From Medicago truncatula (Eukaryota > Streptophyta > Magnoliopsida > Fabales > Fabaceae): a stretch of 64,000 nucleotides of DNA. A program made the position numbers and the translations under genes. The stretch covers positions 32,546,755 to 32,610,754 of the forward strand of contig NC_053048.1 of assembly GCF_003473485.1 (NCBI RefSeq), read 5' to 3'. The notes beneath the pieces were generated by a model. It was not told where the DNA came from, did not search any database, and saw only the letters and a list, made by a program, of their open reading frames with translations. Below, one piece after another: positions 1-11,220 of this stretch; position 1 is the stretch's first letter; every line of letters starts with the position of its first letter.

Positions 1-547
1 TCTTGGAGGAGGCGGCTTCATTCTTAAATGTAATTTAACAAAATTGTGGATAGTAGCTTCGTGTATCTTTAGTGGAGGTATCCTAGAGGTTGCTTAAACA
101 CATGGAACCGTAGTTTAACACTTTGCTGTTCGAGGAGAATTGGGTGACAGTGTGAGTCGCATAAACTTGTGAAGATGGTAACCTGAGGCGGCTTAACAAA
201 TGATCATCCATCTTGCATCAACACATTAGCAACGAGTTCAATGATCTAGAGCAGCAACAAATTTCTGTCCAAGAGCAAAAAAAGAATTTAGTTAAAATTG
301 AGAAAGAAGAGCAGAGAACACGGTATTTGCATTGCAAAACTTGAATTTAAGATTGTAAACTGGCCTCAATCACATGAATGTGTCTTCTCAATTCCAATAG
401 AAAACTCAATTAATTATTCTAAATGGACGACAGTTCTTGACTTTTACATTCCCATATAAAAAAGTTAGAATATACATTTATTGAAATAACACCTGGAGTA
501 GAAACTCCTAAAACATTAATGTGGTTAGTGGGGTGTGACAGAGAAGG

Positions 548-1010
548 GGGGTTGAAGAGGAAATGTCCTCAGCTCATATTTTGGAAATGAATCTTTTTAC
601 TATTTTATTGAGACAATTGGAGCTTGAGGATGTTAGTCCGATTGGGAGGAGGTTCACATGGTATCATTCAAATGATCATGAAATGAGTTGGATTGATAGA
701 ATTCTTGTTTCGGAAGAATGAATTAATTATTAGGGGAATTAAGTGTTGTGGGTGCCTCCGCGAGATATATCGGATCATTGTTCTTTGGTGTTAAAGGTGA
801 ATAATTGTTAAAGAGGGAGACATGGGGAATCCCACCACTTTGAGGCAAAAGGAGGTACGCTTTGTCCATAGCCTGAGCATTGGCAACTTGGTTGCCCTCC
901 CTATAGTGAACTTAAGGTGGGGGGTGTTTGGGTGGAGTCTCCAACCTAGGTTAGGCGGGCGGTGATGGATTATTTTTCTAATCAAGTGGCAGACACACTG
1001 TGGTTGTGGC
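548..1010 (+). mobile_element. LINE (L1) endonuclease fragment
   Basis: Reading the plus strand gives a degraded stretch with the pattern GRRFTWYHSNDHEMSWIDR, then a PRDISDHCSLVL motif near 755-800. This is the end of the apurinic-type endonuclease domain (EEP) of plant L1 ORF2, where SDH is the catalytic block. It has in-frame stops (for example just after the ILVSEE motif near 721), so it is a dead 5' fragment. The rest of ORF2 does not follow. Bases 1-547 hold nothing I recognise. Confidence 0.6.
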
Positions 1011-1081
1011 CCACTTTTGGATAGCGTAACCTTTTCTACTTTTTTCGAGGATGAAAACTTAGCCTAGGTGGATAATTTTAA

Positions 1082-1427
1082 GGGTAAATACCTCTTTTCG
1101 TCCCTGTAATATTAGCGAATTTCGATTTTAGTTTCTGTAAAAAAAAGATTTAGATTTTGTCCTTGTAATTTCATATTCTTCCACTTTTGTTCCCTCATTC
1201 CACCACGTAAGCAGAATCTGCATACATGGTACGTAAAATGAGGGACCAAAAGTGGAGGAATCTGAAATTACAAGGACGTAATTTATGCAGATTCTGTTGA
1301 CTTGATGAAAGGAGGGACCAAAAGTAGAAGAATCTGAAATTACAGGGACAAAATCTAAATCTTTTTTTTTACAGGGACTAAAACTGGAATTCACTAATAT
1401 TATAGGGACGAAAAGAGATATTTACCC
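1082..1427. mobile_element. Mutator-like MITE with 9-bp TSD
   Basis: A 346-bp foldback element. The ends GGGTAAATA and TATTTACCC are inverted, and the inverted similarity runs far inward (CGTCCCTGTAATATTAG on the left against its near complement on the right). It is flanked by an exact 9-bp direct repeat TAATTTTAA at 1073-1081 and 1428-1436. A 9-bp duplication is the hallmark of Mutator superfamily insertion. It has no credible coding capacity; ORFs inside it are read from the inverted arms. Confidence 0.85.
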
Positions 1428-1959
1428 TAATTTTAATATGTTGGAAATTGAATTGGTGGTGAAAAATAGTGATGGTAACTAGAGTCCAAGGTCGGATGGA
1501 TTTAATTTTGCTTTCTTCAAAGAGTTTTGGTATCTTGTCAAACTTGAAGTTCGGATTATATTTGATCAATTTCATGTAAATTCACATTTTCAAGAAACAA
1601 TGAAATTCACATTTTCATAATTTCTAAAAAATTCTAGATCTGTTTTCAAAAATTTCAAAAAGAAATGGTGAGGATAATATTGAATCTATATTTTCTTATG
1701 TACATTAGTTCAATTGAAAATGAAAACGAGAAACTTGAAAAGTAAATAATAAGTGATTGATGTCTCTGTTGGATGATATCTGTAACATTAGGTAATTTCT
1801 AGAATTGAGTTCCATGTTAGGAATTCAGCAATTGACTTAATGACTGAATAGTTCAATGTTTCAAACAATTTATGTTTTTGAATAGTTTCTTTGTTAATAA
1901 ACCCAGAAAAAATAAACCTCCTCTATGTATTTGTGAATTACTTCATACTTTTACAATTC

Positions 1960-2300
1960 TTTACGCACCAAGTGCAGCTGACGCCACCACAAAGAATCAT
2001 TTCCATCAGAGATCAAACCCCTCACACTTGCATAGCAGGGCAAGGTTCATCAATATAAGGTCCCTCACACCAAGGCCCCATCACACTTAAGCTTGCAGAC
2101 ATTCTTCCAACTAACCCAAGATATCTTAATTGATCCATTATTTCCACCCCTCAAAAAACCTTATTTGGACCGTCACAACCTTTCTCCACGCCATGAATCC
2201 AAGATGAAAAAATTGGAATGACACTAAGGACCGAATTGAGGAGGGTCACTCGACCACTACCCGGGCTAAGAAACCTATTCACAAGCTTTAGATTAACATG
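1960..2300 (-). mobile_element. LINE (L1) reverse-transcriptase fragment
   Basis: On the minus strand the reading GRVTLLNSVLSVIP, followed after a frame change by KISWVSWKNVC, matches the C-terminal part of the plant L1 reverse transcriptase just before the zinc-binding domain. It is short and frame-broken, with no ends visible. Bases 1437-1959 are AT-rich with nothing recognisable. Confidence 0.5.
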
Positions 2301-2895
2301 AGAAAAGAGAGACTAACCTTCTATTATATCATTACCATGTTAATTAGTAAGTATTACTACCATTTTGTCGTTAATTATTATTAATAGCAGTAACATAATT
2401 TTAAATTTGTCTTATATTCTATTTGAACTTCACTTTTAAGGATACACAGTCAAGAATTTTATTAATATATGATTTTACTTTATACTATTTTCCCCTTCCT
2501 AAAGTATTTAAAAAAAAAAAAATTGAATGAATGATTAGGGATTTGAAAGAAGAGAGGAGAATAAAAAAAATTGTTGAGTTTAATAATTAGTAAATAATAT
2601 TCATAGTGAATGAACTATTTACATGATATAATATTATTTTCAAAATATTTGCAGAAATATTTTATATGATGATAAAATATATGCACAAAACATATATTTT
2701 CTAAAAAAATTAAGGAAAGAGGAAATTATTATTAAGTAAATAAATCATATATAATTCACATCGAATGATATATTGTCAACCCTAAAGCAACATGTTTAAA
2801 TGACCAAATTTCCACAAAGTAAAATTTAATATTGCCAATGATTTTAAATTTTAATATAAATGATGATTTTATTGAGAAAGGGAAGTAATAAAATA
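2301..2895. other. AT-rich intergenic stretch, nothing recognised
   Basis: Very AT-rich sequence with many homopolymer runs. No coding, RNA or terminal repeat signal was found here. It lies downstream of the zinc-finger gene, which is on the opposite strand. Confidence 0.5.
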
Positions 2896-3046
2896 TACAT
2901 CATTCGGTCACTATTATAAGCAAAAGTTATCATTTTATATTCATTCAAGTAATGATTTATGTAGTCTTTATTATAGACTACATACATCATTTAGTGAATG
3001 AATCTAAAATGTGTATTTTTGCTTATAATAGTGACTGAATGATGTA
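2896..3046. mobile_element. Stowaway-type MITE (perfect foldback)
   Basis: About 150 bp bounded by TA, with near-perfect inverted ends: CATCATTCGGTCACTATTAT on the left and the complement of GTGACTGAATGATG on the right. A second internal palindrome lies around 2960-2985. The TA flanks and the size fit Stowaway (Tc1/mariner-derived) elements. A diverged copy of the same family is at 43405-43547. It sits about 80 bp beyond the stop codon of the zinc-finger gene, so it may lie in that gene's 3' UTR. Confidence 0.75.
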
Positions 3047-3123
3047 TAGAAAACATGAGTATGTAAATAATATGATGTTAATGTCTAGATTTGTCTCCAA
3101 ATATCTTTTATCTTTGGTTCCTT

Positions 3124-3939
3124 CTAGGTTGATTGAGTTGATGATGAGGACATATTGGGATTTGCCTGAATTAAGCCTTCTCTATTAGGATCACGAGACG
3201 ATAATGGAAGAGTATGAGAATGAAGTTGATCAATGAAATTTCTTTGAGGAAAAAGTCCCAAACCCAAAGTATTTGACCTTTGTGGAATTGGTAATGAAGC
3301 ATTTAGACCTCCACCCCAAAAATTAGTCATCCCAAATTGTGGTGTTGCTTGGGGTGAATTTGGCATTTGCATCACATACCGGGTTGCAAGGGGTGTATTT
3401 GGCATATACACCCCTCCATAGCCACCATAAGGTGAACCGATCCAAGAAGGAAAGGCATTCGTCACATGGACGCCAATTGGGTTGTGCAAGTTAGCACTAC
3501 GGAAATATGAATGGCCTTGATAGTGAATAAAGCTTGAAAACCTTAGGGTTAAATCCATCTCTTCCTCTCTCCTTCTATCTTCCATTTTTTTCAAGACACG
3601 TTCACGCTTATGAGCATTTTGGTGACCTCCAAGAGCTTGAGAAGTGGAGAATTTCTTGTCACAATAATTACAAGAGAACTCTACCACTTTCTGCTCAGGT
3701 AAAGGTTCATCAAGAGTGTTTTGAAATGAACTTGAATGTCCACCATTCTCCAAGGGTTTGGAAGTGGACTTGGTGTGAGTGCCAAGTCTTAGGGTCAGAA
3801 AATCCTCAACATGAGATTCAGAGGTTGGTGGCATTATCTTTGACTCCTTCTTTGATTTCGACTCTAATTTTGGCACCTCTACCATTTTGCGTTTGAGGTT
3901 TCTATCCTCATCATTTCCAATGAAAATTCTCTCGGACAT
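3124..3939 (-). CDS. C2H2 (C1-1i) zinc-finger protein with EAR motif
   Basis: Single-exon gene for a 271-residue nuclear protein. One zinc finger (about residues 90-110: C90, C93, H106, H110) carries the plant-specific QALGGH block, which contacts DNA in this family. An LTLRL motif at 48-52 fits the EAR repression motif LxLxL, and a second leucine motif, DLTLRF, follows the finger at about 129-134. A basic segment (KRKM, KSKKESK) before the EAR motif may be the nuclear signal. The rest is low-complexity, rich in Gly, Pro, Asn and Ser. I chose the ATG at 3939; the longer reading to 3981 begins with TTG and would leave almost no leader after the TATA-like box. This is the ZFP1/KNUCKLES-like single-finger type, usually a transcriptional repressor in development. 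The exact orthologue is not resolved. Confidence 0.88.
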   Translation of the reverse strand: MSERIFIGNDEDRNLKRKMVEVPKLESKSKKESKIMPPTSESHVEDFLTLRLGTHTKSTSKPLENGGHSSSFQNTLDEPLPEQKVVEFSCNYCDKKFSTSQALGGHQNAHKRERVLKKMEDRRREEEMDLTLRFSSFIHYQGHSYFRSANLHNPIGVHVTNAFPSWIGSPYGGYGGVYMPNTPLATRYVMQMPNSPQATPQFGMTNFWGGGLNASLPIPQRSNTLGLGLFPQRNFIDQLHSHTLPLSSRDPNREGLIQANPNMSSSSTQST

Positions 3940-4012
3940 TTTTGAAAACCTCAAAAAGAGATTTGAAACTATTGAAAACAAACTTGTGTGGTTTCATGAT
4001 TTGCTAGAGAGG

Positions 4013-4021
4013 AGTATTTAT
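4013..4021 (-). promoter_or_regulatory. TATA-like box of the zinc-finger gene
   Basis: On the minus strand CAATAAATACTCC lies about 75 bases before the chosen ATG (3939). Typical spacing would place transcription start near 3985-3990 and give a leader of roughly 50 nt. Confidence 0.4.
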
Positions 4022-4339
4022 TGTAAGATTATTTATCGTTGAATTTCTATTCAAGGGAAAGAAATAAAAACATGCAAGAAAAATGTTTATTCAATGGTCA
4101 AAATGGATGCAAGCTTTTAAGGAAAATATACAATGATTTTCAACCATGGTCAATAGCTTGACTTGAGATTATTTCAACTACTATTTATTATTATGTTATA
4201 TATTCAACATATGTATTATTCAATATTTAAAAAATTGTGAAAGTCAAATATAATAATTATTAGCAAATGAAGTTGCAAACTCAAATTAATGCAAGAAAAG
4301 AAGAAGAAAAAAATGTCATTAATGCAAGAGAAATTCACC

Positions 4340-4436
4340 TTAAAGATGAATAAGTGGGGTGTTTGGAGTTCGAACCTCGGTTCTTGCATATATTATACAT
4401 TATCCTTTACCAAGTGAGCTAAACTCATGGGGACGA
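4340..4436 (-). mobile_element. tRNA-derived SINE copy
   Basis: On the minus strand it has a TTTAGCTCACTTGG A-box-like segment and a GAGGTTCGAACTCC B-box, then CACCCCACTT. The order and spacing match other copies in this window (46996, 62269, 36750), defining one SINE family. The 3' tail has been lost. Confidence 0.65.
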
Positions 4437-4456
4437 AGGAAATTATTTTTAATAGT

Positions 4457-4501
4457 GTATGGGGTTCGAACCTCGGTTCTTGCATATATTATACATTATC
4501 C
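4457..4501 (-). repeat. Local duplicate of the SINE B-box half
   Basis: About 38 bases (GGTTCGAACCTCGG and the following AT-rich part) are identical to the matching part of the SINE copy about 90 bases upstream. The identity suggests a recent short local duplication rather than a second insertion. Confidence 0.6.
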
Positions 4502-5830
4502 CTAACTATAATCAACAATAAAAAACCAATCTCTAACTAATTTTATCATTAGCAACCAAAAAAACTAAAATTTCATTAAAACATTTTATCAAACACTTAA
4601 AGTCCAACTTTCAATCAACCTAAAATCAAACAATTTCTAAACCCTAAACTACCACATTGCACTCTAAATAACATCTAAACTACAATTTAGTCATAGAGCC
4701 CAATTTTTTTAAAGGCACCCCACTTATTATTTGTGCTATAGATCTATTTTTATTCCTCTAAAGAAATGTATTTTTATTTTATGTTTTAGAAATTATAAAG
4801 AACTCCTAAAATCCTTTGCTCTTGGGTGACAACTTCATTTCTTTATTTTATGTTTTAGAAAGTATAAAGAGAACTCCTAAAATCCTTCGCTCCGAGGAGA
4901 GAACTTCATATGTGTGTCCATAGGTTTTCCAAAGAATATTAGTCACTGTTAAACTGGTCGTGCAAGTTTTTTGGAAGGGTGCAAATTTCATACCTATAAC
5001 TTATTAAAAAATGATTTCGATTTATTAAATTTTATTTTATATTTTAATTTTTTAAATAAAAATGACGTGTAAACTATTTTTTACGCGTGGCAAGCAAAAA
5101 AAATGAAAAATAAAAAGAAAAAGCCATGTAGGTGCCACATCAAAGATTCTGCTGAGTCAATGGGCTTAGGGGGCAATTGTGAAGAATTTTCATTTTACAA
5201 GGACGGAATCTAAAAGTTATTTAGTAATAGTAACAAACGTTTAAAAAAAATTATTCCAATAATTTTTTTAATGCCCATAATTTTTTTTATAAGGTCCTAT
5301 AAAAAAAAAATAAAAAAAAAAAGGATGGTAGGAATATTATTTTCTTATTCTGTCTATGGGATGATATCATCCAGTGGTATATTTTAAAAAATATATACAA
5401 AATTATAAAAATAGTTGTTATAAATTACAAGTCGATTTACAATATCAATGAAGCGTTAATGTTATTTTTTCTATTATACTTTTTTATGCTTTAATTTTTT
5501 TCAATTTATCTTTTATATACCATTAATAAATGATAATTTTATAAAATTATCCTTAATTTCTTTTTTCATCCAAAATTAATGATATTTCTTAGTTAGTATG
5601 AAGTTATCAAAACGACTTGTAATTTTAAAAGTACCGAACAATCAAAGAAGGTATGGAAAGCCCCCTTATTTTACAACCTTTTTTTATCTGAGTACTGCAC
5701 AATTAATTCTCAATACTCTAGTTAAACCTCTTGTTAATGAATATAGATTGATGTGAAGGGCTGAAAAGAGTGGTAATATTCCGTTCGCAGTACATATAGA
5801 ATCTGTGTGAACAAAATTGCTAGCAATTCT
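4502..5830. other. AT-rich intergenic stretch with a degraded repeat
   Basis: No gene seen. Around 4745-4900 a roughly 70-base segment (TTTATTTTATGTTTTAGAAA...AACTCCTAAAATCCTT) occurs twice in tandem. Around 5150-5215 the text GACGGAATCTAAAAG resembles one arm of the 'phrase-repeat' foldbacks elsewhere in the window (compare 1082-1427). The rest is homopolymer-rich. Confidence 0.5.
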
Positions 5831-5990
5831 CACTACTAGAAAAGGTAAAATTAGGGAAGAAAATTAGTGACCAATAAAATAAAATCCCTCACAAATTTTT
5901 TGATCGTAAAATTTAGTGATGAAATTAGAGAGTGATTTCACGTTTTCCCTCTCTAAATTTCCCTCATTAAATTTTGCATTTTTAGTAGTG
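5831..5990. mobile_element. CACTA-type MITE, 3-bp TSD TCT
   Basis: A 160-bp element starting CACTACTAGAAAA and ending TTTTTAGTAGTG. Both ends carry the CACTA signature and the flanks are TCT on each side (5828-5830, 5991-5993), the 3-bp duplication expected for the En/Spm superfamily. Subterminal motifs such as TTTAGTGATGAAATTAG repeat inward. It is non-coding and mobilised only in trans. It looks complete. Confidence 0.85.
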
Positions 5991-6009
5991 TCTCATTTAC
6001 ATGTTTTAG

Positions 6010-6815
6010 GTCGGTGAAATTTAATATGGAAACTCAAAGTACCTCCTCAGGTCAAGAATTATGTTCATAGGGTGTGCCATGGGTGGTTCCCAACTCGAGC
6101 ACGCCTTAGTAATAATATAGGAGTGTCTTGGCCACTTGATTGTGATCTTTGTGGAAGTAATTATGAAGGCATCATCCATGTTTTGATAGAGTGCCCAAGT
6201 GTTACTTAAGTTTAGCGTGATGTGAACCTTTGGGATTCAATTGACAAGGTTCTTCATCAAAATTACAATATAGATGCTCTGGTTTTCACTCTTTTGCATC
6301 AACTTTCTCCGGTTCAAAGTGAACCTTTTTTCACGGTTTTGTGGAGTTTATGGAAACACAGAAACCTGAAAATTTGTCAACAACAGAACAAAACAAGCAC
6401 GCAAGTAATTGGATGAGCAACCCACTTGCAGGATGAATATTGAAGAGTGGCACAATGTTTAAAGTCTCGTAGTACAACAACTACGATCACGAACTGGTAA
6501 ATCTCAATCAGCTGAGATTTGGTGAAGTGGGAGAAACCGACAACTAGAAGGTACAAGTGTAACATCAATGCCTCATTATCTTCATCACTTAATATCACAG
6601 ATCTGAGGATGTGCATAAGAGATGATTATGATGATGATGATGATGATGATGATGGCGACTTCGTTCTTGCAAAAAACAGTCTGGTTAGCCCCTCTTTGTG
6701 ATATCGAGGTGGGAGGGATATTTGGTTTACACAAAGCGTTAGAATAGGTTTTAGACCATCAGTTCGACAATGTAGATTTTGCTCTAGACTGTAAGATCAT
6801 TTATCAATTTAGAAC
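6010..6815 (+). mobile_element. LINE (L1) 3' fragment: zinc-binding domain and RNase H
   Basis: Plus-strand translation gives KLKVPPQVKNYVHRVCHGW, then DCDLCGSNYEG (the zf-RVT zinc-binding motif of plant L1 ORF2). It continues through an LWSLWKHRN motif into an RNase H-like part with KWEKPTTRRYKCNINAS and, after a GAT expansion, DFVLAK. Stops and at least one frame change interrupt it, so it is a dead copy. It resembles the 'putative ribonuclease H At1g65750' group, which derives from L1. A related remnant on the other strand is at 57046-57840. Confidence 0.7.
6621..6654 (+). repeat. (GAT)n microsatellite inside the L1 remnant
   Basis: About ten GAT/ATG triplets, coding a run of Asp in the LINE RNase H frame, where the family normally has only one or two acidic residues. 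It is an expansion inside a dead element. Confidence 0.85.
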
Positions 6816-7020
6816 GTTGTGTATTTCGTTGTATTATATCTACCGATAAACAATTGTTACATGATAGTTTTCATAACTTTAAAGTTGAGATCAATAGGAG
6901 GAAAACTAATGAGGTTCCTCACGAATTAACACATAACCCCATATAATGCTAACACACATATTTAGAGTGATGTACCATTGTGTATTAGACACATTTTAGC
7001 TAATAAAATACAATGAATTA

Positions 7021-7168
7021 CTCACTCCGGTCACATTTATAAACAAAAAACAACTTTTTTTTGTTCTTTGAACAATCAATGTATCGTGTCTATATATAGG
7101 TCAGATACATTAGTTGTTCAATAAATCGAAAAAATTATTTTTTTTCTTATAAATTTGATTAGAGGAAG
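7021..7168. mobile_element. Stowaway-type MITE
   Basis: 148 bp flanked by TA on both sides. The left end CTCACTCCGGTCACATTTAT and the right end (complement CTTCCTCTAATCAAATTTAT) are inverted repeats starting CTYMCTC, as in Stowaway elements. The middle contains a second hairpin around GAACAATCAATGTATC / GATACATTAGTTGTTC. A further degraded MITE beginning CTTCCTCCGTCCCATAATAA lies at about 7350-7460. Confidence 0.7.
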
Positions 7169-7555
7169 TACTTTCTTAAAATAAAATAAAATAATTGAAA
7201 CTACCTTTTAGCGACACAAGCACCTAAAAAAGAATTTTGATTCTCTCAATTGAAAATTCTCTGAAGTTTTTTTAAGTGAAATTTCAACCATAAAAAATGA
7301 AAGAGAAAGTGAGAGTTAAATTATAAAATAAAATAAAAAATGGTTGTTGTACTTCCTCCGTCCCATAATAACTGGGTCATTTTCAAAAAAAATATTGTCT
7401 CAAAAAAATTGACTTATTTCACTTTTCAATACAATGATAATTATTTTTTTTTTTTTTCTAATTATAACTCTAATTAATACTACTTTCATCACTTCCAATT
7501 CAATATATTTTACTTTGCATTTATGATAAGAAGGAATGTACCAATACTTGATAAG

Positions 7556-8472
7556 GGCAAAAGTTATGGTGCATAAGAAAATTCTTATGCACTGTGCATA
7601 AGCACTTCACAACCATCAGATTTGATCTCTCTCAATCTAATCACTCTTCTTCCATCTCTCAGATCTCTCTCGCACACTAATTCCGATTTCCGAATTCTCT
7701 CTCTTCCTCCGCGGCTTCCACTCCCTCCACCGTCATCGGAAAACTTCGACTGATCTCGTTTCAATTCCGAATGATCTCGATTCATCTACATTTATTCCAA
7801 TTCTGTTGCCGAATTCATCACCGTCGTTGATTCGTAAGCGTTGCAGAGAGTAATCGATTTTAAGAAATGGTTGGTGGTGCTGCATGAGGTTTTGTTACTC
7901 GAGCATTCAATTCTATGCTCGAGGAATGTTCCGGCAAGAAGAATTCGAAATTTGTAGTGTGTTGTGATTATGATGATTGTTTGCTGGAAAAGTGTTTGAT
8001 GGATTTGTAGTGAAAGCTCAAAAAATGAATTGCTGAAAAATATTGCTCATGTTGTTCTTGCTGGAAACCATTCCCACAGCAAAATGGTTTTGGAGTACAA
8101 CTCACAGAAACCATTTCTTTCCTCCTCATCCAATTGTGTCAGTCCAAAACTGAATGATGGCAATGGCTATAGGTCCTTAGTTTTTTTCACCTGCTGGAAA
8201 CCATTAAGTAAATCTAATGGTTTTGGAGTACAACTCATAGAAACCATTTCCACAGCAAAATGGTTCTTCCTCAGCGACGGTGGTTTTGAACTGACGGTGG
8301 TTGTGTGATGCACACAGTGATGATGATGAACACAACGATGAACACATCGTTTGATTTTAGACAGAAATAAAAATAGAGATGCGTTTGTGGGGTGTATGAC
8401 AAAATGGGTTGAGGTGTATGAATCAATTATGCACGGTGCATAAGGAAATCCTTATGCACCAATACCACTCCC
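7556..8472. mobile_element. Mutator-like element (possible Pack-MULE) with near-perfect 9-bp TSD
   Basis: 917 bp. The ends GGCAAAAGTTATGGTGCATA and GGGAGTGGTATTGGTGCATA (right end on the other strand) align without gaps. Each end then contains its own short palindrome built from GTGCATAAG / CTTATGCAC. The flanks are CTTGATAAG (7547-7555) and CTTGACAAG (8473-8481), a 9-bp duplication with one change. The interior is less AT-rich, begins with a C/T-rich 5'-UTR-like segment and contains an internal imperfect duplication (CTGGAAACCATT...TGGTTTTGGAGTACAACTCA, near 8060 and 8200). An open frame of 92 codons at 8030-8308 spans this repeat but resembles nothing I know. The interior could be captured host DNA. 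Confidence 0.75.
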
Positions 8473-8481
8473 CTTGACAAG

Positions 8482-9752
8482 ACACTCAAAACTATTTTTC
8501 TTTTTTTTCCACTTATACATTTTTTTCTTAATATATACTCCATCCGATCCTGTTTATAAGAAAAATTTGACTTTTAGATTTACTGAGCAATTGAGACGGG
8601 AGAGAATCTCAATGATGGAGATTGATAATTTGAAGAGAAAAAAACAATGAAAAGCAAATCTCTTAAAAAACGGGTTGAAAACATTAAATACACGTGTTAT
8701 TTTTTTATTTTTTTTTAATCAAAAATTTGCTTTGTGGGACCAAAGCTGCTGCAGTTGTAGAACTTAGTGGGCGATTTTGTAGTTTTTTTTAGGGGTCCAA
8801 AATCGCAATTTCGTAAAAGTTAGAAGACCAACACTGCTATTAAGCCTAAAAAAATGTTAAAAGTGCCCTCAAGGCAGAAGTTACACAACCAAAATTAATA
8901 ACTTTTTATAAAAATTGATGTACTCTACTCTCTTATAAAAAAAACCGTTAAACAGTGTCCTCAAATTATTACTTAATTAAAAGTCAAAACTTATATTTTT
9001 CAGACAAATTTTTTATTTATAGTTTTTATTAGCAAGACTCAAAAGAAAATTGTTGATGTATTTTAATGGTGAAGATTGAAAATTCGAAGAAAAAGTACCA
9101 ATGAAAAGAATCAATTAACGGGTTGAAAACATTAAATACACCAATGAGCCAATGAGAGTTGGGTGGCTACATAGCCCAAGGATGTTCTTTATCACACCGA
9201 CATAGCATCGTATCAAGAGTTATATACAGCCCCTTTAGCGGTGCATCCATTCTCTTAACTTTATTGGCTTAAATATATTGTTCAAAAGTGACATTAGCTT
9301 TAAAGTTCGTGTACTTATAAATTATTACTATTAAATTTATTAAATTAAATTTATTTTTGGTTTAGATTTTTGATTAGATAAATTATGCAATATATTTAAA
9401 AAGTCAATTGTTTCTTGTAAATAGAATTGGAGAGAGTAAAGTGTGTTTGATTATCTTATCACAAGAAATGATTTTGACTGAATTGTTTCAAAAATTGTTT
9501 CTAACTAAAAGTGAAACGGAGAAAAATTTAAATACTTTGTTCTTTCTCTTATTCTTTTTTTTTTTTATGCTTTAAGACTTCAATTAGATTTTAAAATATG
9601 AGAAATGTTAACAAGAAAATAATTTTTTTTTGAAGGACAAGGAAATATGTTGATGTTTTAATATATATAAGACGTGTTTTAGATTTAAATTTGAACATTT
9701 ACATATATTATACAATATTTATACAAATCTTCTGATTTTATTATTAAATTAA
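8482..9752. other. Intergenic repeat cluster, no gene
   Basis: At 8740-8858 lies one arm of the foldback family that is whole at 43652-44010 (shared text AGACCAACACTGCTATTAAGC). Two related segments at about 8625-8695 and 9085-9145 share ACGGGTTGAAAACATTAAATA, so two copies of one MITE family lie about 460 bases apart; the first begins ACTCCATCCGATCCTGTTTA. Near 8860 a degraded relative of the 9753-9938 element starts. The remainder is AT-rich with nothing recognised. Confidence 0.5.
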
Positions 9753-9938
9753 GGAAAATATTAACTTGTGCCCTTAAGGCACAAGTTAATGAACCAAAAG
9801 TGAAAAATATTTATTGTAATTAATGTATTTGAATTTAATTTTTTCATTTTTAATTAATTGAATACACAAAATTCGAAATAATGTTTCTACTTTTGAGTTG
9901 CTTAACATATGCCCTTAGCGCACAAGTTAACATGCCCC
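9753..9938. mobile_element. Mutator-like MITE, perfect 9-bp TSD TTAAATTAA
   Basis: 186 bp flanked by the identical 9-mer TTAAATTAA at 9744-9752 and 9939-9947. Each end contains a compact palindrome, TTAACTTGTGCCC / GGCACAAGTTAA on the left and GCCCTTAGCGCACAAGTTAA on the right. The exact target duplication argues for a fairly young insertion. It lies about 200 bp upstream of the gene at 10155, so it could form part of that gene's promoter region. Confidence 0.85.
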
Positions 9939-10154
9939 TTAAATTAATATCATGTGTATAGCTCTTGAGTATTTTTCACTATTTTGTATTTATAATAATC
10001 GAAATACATCAATAGTTAATATGGATAATAGTAATCATCATTTTCTTTCCTCGATTTATCATTTTATAAATTTGTGAAGTGATGAGTCATGCCACAAATA
10101 TCGTGAGTCATGGAGTAACAGTTTTCTATATATAGTACTTATCTATTTAGTTAG

Positions 10155-11220
10155 ATGAAACAAGATATTCCAAAGACACAAAATACTATGGAAGACGGTG
10201 TAATAGAAACTCCTAATATGTTTCCTCCAATGAATCAAAATTCACAAGATGAGTCCAAAAGAAAAGATGCTAAAGAAAAAGAAGGGCTTGTCTCAACAGA
10301 AAAAGATGAAAAGATGAAACAAGAAGAAGAAGAAGAAGCTAAAGAAAGTTCAGGTGGTGGAGGTGTTATTAGCAATTTGATATCAACCTTCATAACTCCT
10401 TCAAGTCCAAGAAATGAGAAAGTTACTGCTCAAGATGAAAGTGGAAATGAAGTTCTTGAGAAAAAGGAAGAGGTTGATCAAGATGGTGGAGAGAAAGGGC
10501 TCATCAGCAATTTGGTTTCTAACTTCTTTCATAAACGTGAATGTGAAGGTGTGGTGGAGAAGGAAGATGAAGAAATCAAAGTTGATGAAAAGATTAAGAG
10601 ATTGAAGACAGAGAATGATGCTAATGGTGGCAATGGCGGTGGAGGCTTTATTCATGACATTGTTTCTCATTTACCAGGTAAAAACTACAAAATGTCAAAA
10701 ACTAAAGGGTCATTTTGCAAAGTTTTATACTACATCTTAATTTTAGGTTATTTTACAAAACCCCTCAATTTCAACTATGGTAAAAAAAATTATCACCCTT
10801 CCCCAGCATTATTTTTTGACTTCTTCCCCAAACATGGAAGAATTTTTCTTTGGCCTTGAATTGAATTAGTTTGTTAGTTTTTTCTTGTATATTTTTGTTA
10901 GAGAAAATAATTTAGTTTCTTTTTATCAAGTTGTTTAATGATCAAAAAATTGACCTATTAAGGTGAATAAGACAAATATACGGAGTTCGACAAATGTACA
11001 GAGTTCAAACCCCGATTCTTATAATATAATGTAATTTTCTACCAACTTAATTAAGTTCGTGGAGACAATAATTTACCGCTTTTATTAGATATACTTTGAT
11101 GAGGGTTAGTTTGTATTTTTTTTGTACTATTTGATTGACACTGCCTTGTTTGGACCAGATGATGCGGCTCCAACAGCAGATGAGGCAACTATTTTGATTA
11201 ACTCTCTTGTTCGTGACTAA
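10155..11220 (+). CDS. Acidic protein of unknown function with three repeated (V/L)ISNL-type motifs
   Basis: Two coding exons, 10155-10677 and 11159-11220, joined GT-AG across CCAG|GTAAAA and GGACCAG|AT. The junction restores Asp and yields 194 residues. A longer reading through the intron is not supported, because the second exon ends cleanly with a tail rich in acidic residues. The protein is Lys/Glu-rich and probably disordered. Three short motifs stand out: GGVISNLISTFITP (about 70-83), GLISNLVSNFFHK (about 116-128) and GGFIHDIVSHLP (about 163-174), each a Gly-led amphipathic segment. No signal peptide or membrane span is visible. I do not recognise the family. The repeated motif suggests three copies of one interaction helix. 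The intron carries a degraded SINE. Confidence 0.7.
10967..11075 (-). mobile_element. Degraded SINE in the intron of the 10155 gene
   Basis: The B-box-like AGTTCAAACCCCGATTCTTA and a following AT-rich segment ending near AACTTAATTAAGTTCGTGGA match the minus-strand layout of the other SINE copies in the window. It is older and more mutated than those at 46996 and 62269. Confidence 0.5.

Noticed and set aside
3124-3981. Longer 285-residue form of the zinc-finger protein
   Set aside because: The first codon of that reading is TTG, and the TATA-like box position leaves almost no leader; the ATG at 3939 is preferred.
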